From contig JBAQPU010000060.1 of NCBI GenBank assembly GCA_049306095.1, positions 1-64,000 of the forward strand: 64,000 nucleotides of DNA, in the 5' to 3' direction. Source of the stretch: UBA2336 sp049306095. GTDB taxonomy: Bacteria; Bacteroidota; Bacteroidia; Cytophagales; Cyclobacteriaceae. Position numbers and translations under genes: made by a program. Shown piece by piece: positions 61,156 through 64,000 of this stretch; positions within the stretch are counted from its first letter, which is position 1; each line of letters starts with the position of its first letter. Below the pieces are notes generated by a model. That model saw only the letters and a list, made by a program, of their open reading frames with translations. It searched no databases and was not told where the DNA came from.

Positions 61156-61410
61156 TTACTTCGCTTTTTCAATAATCTGAACTAATCTCCAGCGCTTGTT
61201 TTTGCTTAACGGACGGGTTTCAGAGATCAATACTGTATCACCAATACCTGCCTCGTTCTTCTCATCGTGCGCCATGAACTTGGTCGTTTTGTGAACAAAC
61301 TTTCCATAGATCGGGTGTTTTACCCTTCTGTCTACGGCAACAGTGATGCTCTTCGTCATCTTGTTGCTCACAACCTTTCCAATTCTTTCTTTACGTAAGT
61401 TCCTTTCCAT
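61156..61410 (-). CDS. rpsQ: 30S ribosomal protein S17
   Basis: 84 residues, an OB fold: ERNLRKERIGKVVSNKMTKS, VDRRVKHPIYGKFVHKTTKF, and MAHDEKNEAGIGDTVLISETRPLSKNKRW. An early-binding 16S rRNA protein; 5 bp from rpmC. Confidence 0.97.
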   Translation of the reverse strand: MERNLRKERIGKVVSNKMTKSITVAVDRRVKHPIYGKFVHKTTKFMAHDEKNEAGIGDTVLISETRPLSKNKRWRLVQIIEKAK

Positions 61411-61415
61411 AGGAA

Positions 61416-61610
61416 TTATTTTTGAATTTCTTTAGCTCTCAACTCTGTGTTCAATTGTGCGATCAGTCTGCGGGTTGCTCGCATCTTCATCGGGTTTTCG
61501 ATGGAAGATACCTGGTGCGCAAACTTCATTTTACGCAACGATTCCTTCTCGCTGGCAATTTTTTCTTTCAGGTCGTTGATGCCTAATGCCTTTATTTCTG
61601 AATGCTTCAT
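61416..61610 (-). CDS. rpmC: 50S ribosomal protein L29
   Basis: 64 residues, two helices: MKHSEIKALGINDLKEKIAS, EKESLRKMKFAHQVSSIENP and MRATRRLIAQLNTELRAKE. It lies by the tunnel exit, where trigger factor binds. Confidence 0.96.
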   Translation of the reverse strand: MKHSEIKALGINDLKEKIASEKESLRKMKFAHQVSSIENPMKMRATRRLIAQLNTELRAKEIQK

Positions 61611-61615
61611 AGCTC

Positions 61616-62038
61616 TTATCCTTCTACGTAGTCTTTTCTAACCGTAAACTTCGTTTTAATCGGAAGTTTTCCTTCCGCCAGGCGTAACGCTTCGCGTGCT
61701 GTTGCCATGTTAACCCCACCCGCTTCAAATAAAATAGTTCCAGGCTTAATAACGGCTACCCAATATTCCGGAGCACCTTTACCTTTACCCATACGAACCT
61801 CTGCAGGCTTGCGTGTAATTGGTTTGTCGGGGAAAATACGAATCCACACCTGACCTTCACGCTTCATCGCACGTGTTACCGCGATACGAGCTGCTTCTAA
61901 CTGACGGGCGGTAATCCAACCACCTTCCAAAGATTTAAGACCAAAAGAACCGAAAGCAATTGAGTGTCCGCGCGTGGCAATACCTTTCACGCGGCCCTTC
62001 TGCATCTTTCTGAACTTGGTACGTTTTGGTTGTAACAT
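61616..62038 (-). CDS. rplP: 50S ribosomal protein L16
   Basis: 140 residues: MLQPKRTKFRKMQKGRVKGI, FGSFGLKSLEGGWITARQLEAARIAVTRAMKREGQVWIRIFPDKP and KGAPEYWVAVIKPGTILFEAGGV. It shapes the A-site of the peptidyl transferase centre. 24 bp from rpsC. Confidence 0.97.
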   Translation of the reverse strand: MLQPKRTKFRKMQKGRVKGIATRGHSIAFGSFGLKSLEGGWITARQLEAARIAVTRAMKREGQVWIRIFPDKPITRKPAEVRMGKGKGAPEYWVAVIKPGTILFEAGGVNMATAREALRLAEGKLPIKTKFTVRKDYVEG

Positions 62039-62062
62039 TGCTGTTTACGTTTTCTTTAATAA

Positions 62063-62896
62063 TTAATTTCTTCTTCCGCCACGGTTATCTCCACCTCTTC
62101 CACGGCCTTCACCACCGCGACCACCTCTGTCGCCACCACGTCCACGGTTATCACCGCCTCTTCCTCTTCTGTCGCCACCGCGCTCATTTCCGCCTCTTGG
62201 TCCACCTTGCTGTGCACCGGCACCTGCTGCTGCATTAGCTACTGCGCCAACATTCGGAGACAGATCACGCTTACCATAAACCTCGCCTTTGAAGATCCAT
62301 ACCTTGATACCAATCTTACCATACACCGTTTGCGCTTCAGAGATTGCATAATCAATGTCAGCACGCAAGGTGTGCAATGGAATACGTCCCTCTTTGTATT
62401 GTTCTGTTCTGGCCATATCGGCACCAGCCAAACGACCTGAAGTTTTAATTTTGATACCCTCTGCGCCTACGCGGATCGCTGAAGCGATCGCCTGCTTCAT
62501 GGCACGCTTGTATGAAATACGTGCTTCAATCTGCTGTGCAATTGACTCTCCTACCAATTTCGCATCCAACTCAGGACGCTTAATTTCAAAGATGTTGATC
62601 TGAACATCTTTGCCGGTAAGCTTCTTTAATTCTTCCTTAATTTTATCTACTTCAGTACCCCCTTTTCCAATAACAACACCCGGACGAGCCGTGTGAATGG
62701 TTAGGGTGATGCGCTTTAATGTTCTTTCAATTACCACTTTGGCAATTCCACCTTTTTGAATACGGGCATCCACATACTTTCTGATCTTGTGATCTTCTAC
62801 AAGTTTGTCAGAGAAGTTGTTACCTCCGAACCAGTTGGAATCCCAACCGCGAACGATGCCTAATCTGAATCCTACAGGGTTAATCTTTTGTCCCAT
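62063..62896 (-). CDS. rpsC: 30S ribosomal protein S3 with RGG-rich C-terminal tail
   Basis: 277 residues, some 45-60 longer than common S3. KH domain (IQKGGIAKVVIERTLKRITL, GVVIGKGGTEVDKIKEEL) and the C-terminal domain (IKIKTSGRLAGADMARTEQY, GRIPLHTLRADIDYAISEAQTVYGKIGIKVWI). From about residue 228 a low-complexity tail of GGDRRGRGGDNRGRGG-type repeats begins, with about eight RGG or RG units. Such tails usually bind RNA. The tail-coding DNA (62066-62215) is a run of similar short triplet repeats. Confidence 0.95.
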   Translation of the reverse strand: MGQKINPVGFRLGIVRGWDSNWFGGNNFSDKLVEDHKIRKYVDARIQKGGIAKVVIERTLKRITLTIHTARPGVVIGKGGTEVDKIKEELKKLTGKDVQINIFEIKRPELDAKLVGESIAQQIEARISYKRAMKQAIASAIRVGAEGIKIKTSGRLAGADMARTEQYKEGRIPLHTLRADIDYAISEAQTVYGKIGIKVWIFKGEVYGKRDLSPNVGAVANAAAGAGAQQGGPRGGNERGGDRRGRGGDNRGRGGDRGGRGGEGRGRGGDNRGGRRN

Positions 62897-62899
62897 TCC

Positions 62900-63361
62900 T
62901 TATTCTTTTTCAGTGGATTTTACTTCAGTGCCTTTCTTCTTTAAGCTGTCAACCACTAACGTTACGTGGTTCGAGCGCTTACGAATGCGGTGCGCACGTC
63001 CTTGCGGTGCTGGTCTCAATCTCTTTAAGATGCGACCACCATCGACAAAAATATCTTTTACAAAAAGGTCAGCTTCTTCGAGCTTCTGATCGGTGTTTTT
63101 TGCCGACCAGTTAGAAATTGCCGAGAGCAACAGCTTCTCAAGCTTTTCAGCGCCAACTTTTGGCTCATACTTCAATATATTGAGCGCCTGGTTAACCCGA
63201 ACGCCACGGATCAAATCTGCTACCAGTCTCATCTTACGAGGAGAGGTTGGTACGTTCACCAGTTTTGCAGTTACAGGACCGGTTTTAGCCGCTTCCTTCT
63301 TTGCATCACGCTTCTCTCTCTTGAGAACCGATCTTTTCGTTTTTTTAGCTGTAGCTTCCAT
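62900..63361 (-). CDS. rplV: 50S ribosomal protein L22 with N-terminal extension
   Basis: 153 residues; the L22 core starts about residue 30 (AKLVNVPTSPRKMRLVADLI RG). The extra 25-30 basic residues (MEATAKKTKRSVLKREKRDA KKEAAK) lie at the N-terminus. PAPQGRAHRIRKRSNHVTLVV forms the tunnel loop. The start is the ATG at 63361, 6 bp after rpsS. Confidence 0.95.
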   Translation of the reverse strand: MEATAKKTKRSVLKREKRDAKKEAAKTGPVTAKLVNVPTSPRKMRLVADLIRGVRVNQALNILKYEPKVGAEKLEKLLLSAISNWSAKNTDQKLEEADLFVKDIFVDGGRILKRLRPAPQGRAHRIRKRSNHVTLVVDSLKKKGTEVKSTEKE

Positions 63362-63367
63362 GATTTA

Positions 63368-63640
63368 CTAAGCCTCTTTTCTGTTACCTGAGTGACCTTT
63401 GAATGTACGGGTTGGTGCAAATTCACCAAGCTTATGACCCACCATATTCTCTGTCACATAAACAGGGATAAATTTATTTCCATTGTGTACCGCGAACGTG
63501 TGGCCAATCATTTCAGGGATAATCGTTGATCTTCTCGACCAGGTCTTAATCACTGACTTCTTGCCCGACTTTTCAATGACATCTACCTTCTTGGTAAGTC
63601 TTGCATCGCAATACGGTCCTTTTTTTACTGAACGTCCCAT
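63368..63640 (-). CDS. rpsS: 30S ribosomal protein S19
   Basis: 90 residues: MGRSVKKGPYCDARLTKKVD, KTWSRRSTIIPEMIGHTFAV, and GHKLGEFAPTRTFKGHSGNR. It contacts the head of the 30S subunit. The ATG overlaps the rplB stop by 1 base. Confidence 0.97.
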   Translation of the reverse strand: MGRSVKKGPYCDARLTKKVDVIEKSGKKSVIKTWSRRSTIIPEMIGHTFAVHNGNKFIPVYVTENMVGHKLGEFAPTRTFKGHSGNRKEA

Positions 63641-64000
63641 TATTTCTTCCTTCTAGAGATAATTAAACCATCTGAATACTTCTTCGGGTGACGAGTCTTC
63701 TTACCCTTCGCCAGCATACCGTTACGGGATCTTGGATGACCTCCGGATGCACGACCTTCACCACCACCCATCGGGTGATCTACCGGGTTCATCGCAACCG
63801 CACGTGTACGAGGACGAATACCTTTCCAACGGTTACGACCTGCCTTACCCAGGCTTTCGTTCATGTGATCTGCATTTGACACCGTTCCCACGGTAGCCAT
63901 GCAACGATCCAGTACATTACGCATTTCGCCAGAAGGCATTTTCAATGTTGCTAATCCGTTTTCACGGGCGAGCAACTGAACAAATGAACCTGCTGAGCGT
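63640..64000 (-). CDS. rplB: 50S ribosomal protein L2, C-terminal part (5' end outside window)
   Basis: About 120 C-terminal residues; the frame remains open to the right edge of the window (RSAGSFVQLLARENGLATLK). Visible are MRNVLDRCMATVGTVSNADH, GKAGRNRWKGIRPRTRAVAMNPVDHPMGGGEGRASGGHPRSRNG, with the conserved His of NPVDHPMGGGEG near the peptidyl transferase centre. The rest of the S10 operon (rpsJ to rplW) lies to the right. Confidence 0.97.
   Translation of the reverse strand, partial: RSAGSFVQLLARENGLATLKMPSGEMRNVLDRCMATVGTVSNADHMNESLGKAGRNRWKGIRPRTRAVAMNPVDHPMGGGEGRASGGHPRSRNGMLAKGKKTRHPKKYSDGLIISRRKK

Noticed and set aside
62026..62238. Plus-strand His-rich frame opposite the S3 tail
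   Set aside because: The His-rich reading is the antisense of the GGX/RGG codons of S3; an artefact of the repeat.

Overview
The window comes from a chromosome of a Bacteroidota bacterium, most likely a member of the Cytophagales. The signs are a ribosomal protein block followed by rplQ, carA and eno, exact TAnnTTTG promoter boxes in front of several genes, a Bacteroidota-style LptD, DUF4154 (YfiR-like) proteins, frequent TTG/GTG starts, and dispersed intergenic hairpin repeats. Placement below phylum is inference. I found no rRNA, tRNA, CRISPR, insertion sequence or prophage.

Positions 1-6440: the 3' half of aspS, interrupted at its 5' edge in the window by a 33-bp tandem palindromic repeat that stays in frame. 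It is followed by a lipoprotein gene, a methyltransferase, and a large exported TPR-CHAT protein behind a small secreted coiled-coil protein. Positions 6549-15850: plsC, then a leftward group of rsmG, an ECF sigma factor, a family 2 glycosyltransferase and a MocR regulator. The MocR gene faces a rightward run of EamA transporter, cupin, GNAT, paiA, paiB, ilvE and GNAT. Positions 15894-23586: mostly small metabolic and hypothetical genes, including a PhoD-like phosphatase, YkvA, an A-type Fe-S carrier that lacks its C-terminal CxC, folB with a DivIVA-domain protein, a WD40 protein, a phosphopantetheinyl transferase and a SirB1-like protein.

Positions 23598-35433: a methylcrotonyl-type carboxylase beta subunit, an MlaD protein and a cell-wall amidase facing lptD (an envelope cluster); then lysS, a MazF-type toxin-antitoxin pair, proline dehydrogenase, and aroB with a convergent small YtxH-like gene. 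Positions 35528-48073: aroA, two microprotein genes (50 and 46 codons), a cobalamin-type binding protein, two tandem YfiR-like proteins with a PAS histidine kinase, an M42 peptidase, a propionyl-type carboxylase beta subunit divergent from ppx, a DUF4139 protein, an Ldh-family dehydrogenase, an outer-membrane protein and ftsB.

Positions 48204-64000: on the minus strand, eno, a four-helix-bundle gene, carA and then the S10/spc/alpha ribosomal operons (rplB to rplQ, with secY, map, infA, rpmJ and rpoA inside). The ribosomal run ends at a clear intrinsic terminator after rplQ. Features of interest there are an RGG-rich tail on ribosomal protein S3, a 176-bp gap with hairpins between rpsN and rpsH, and a short repeat array between rplQ and carA.
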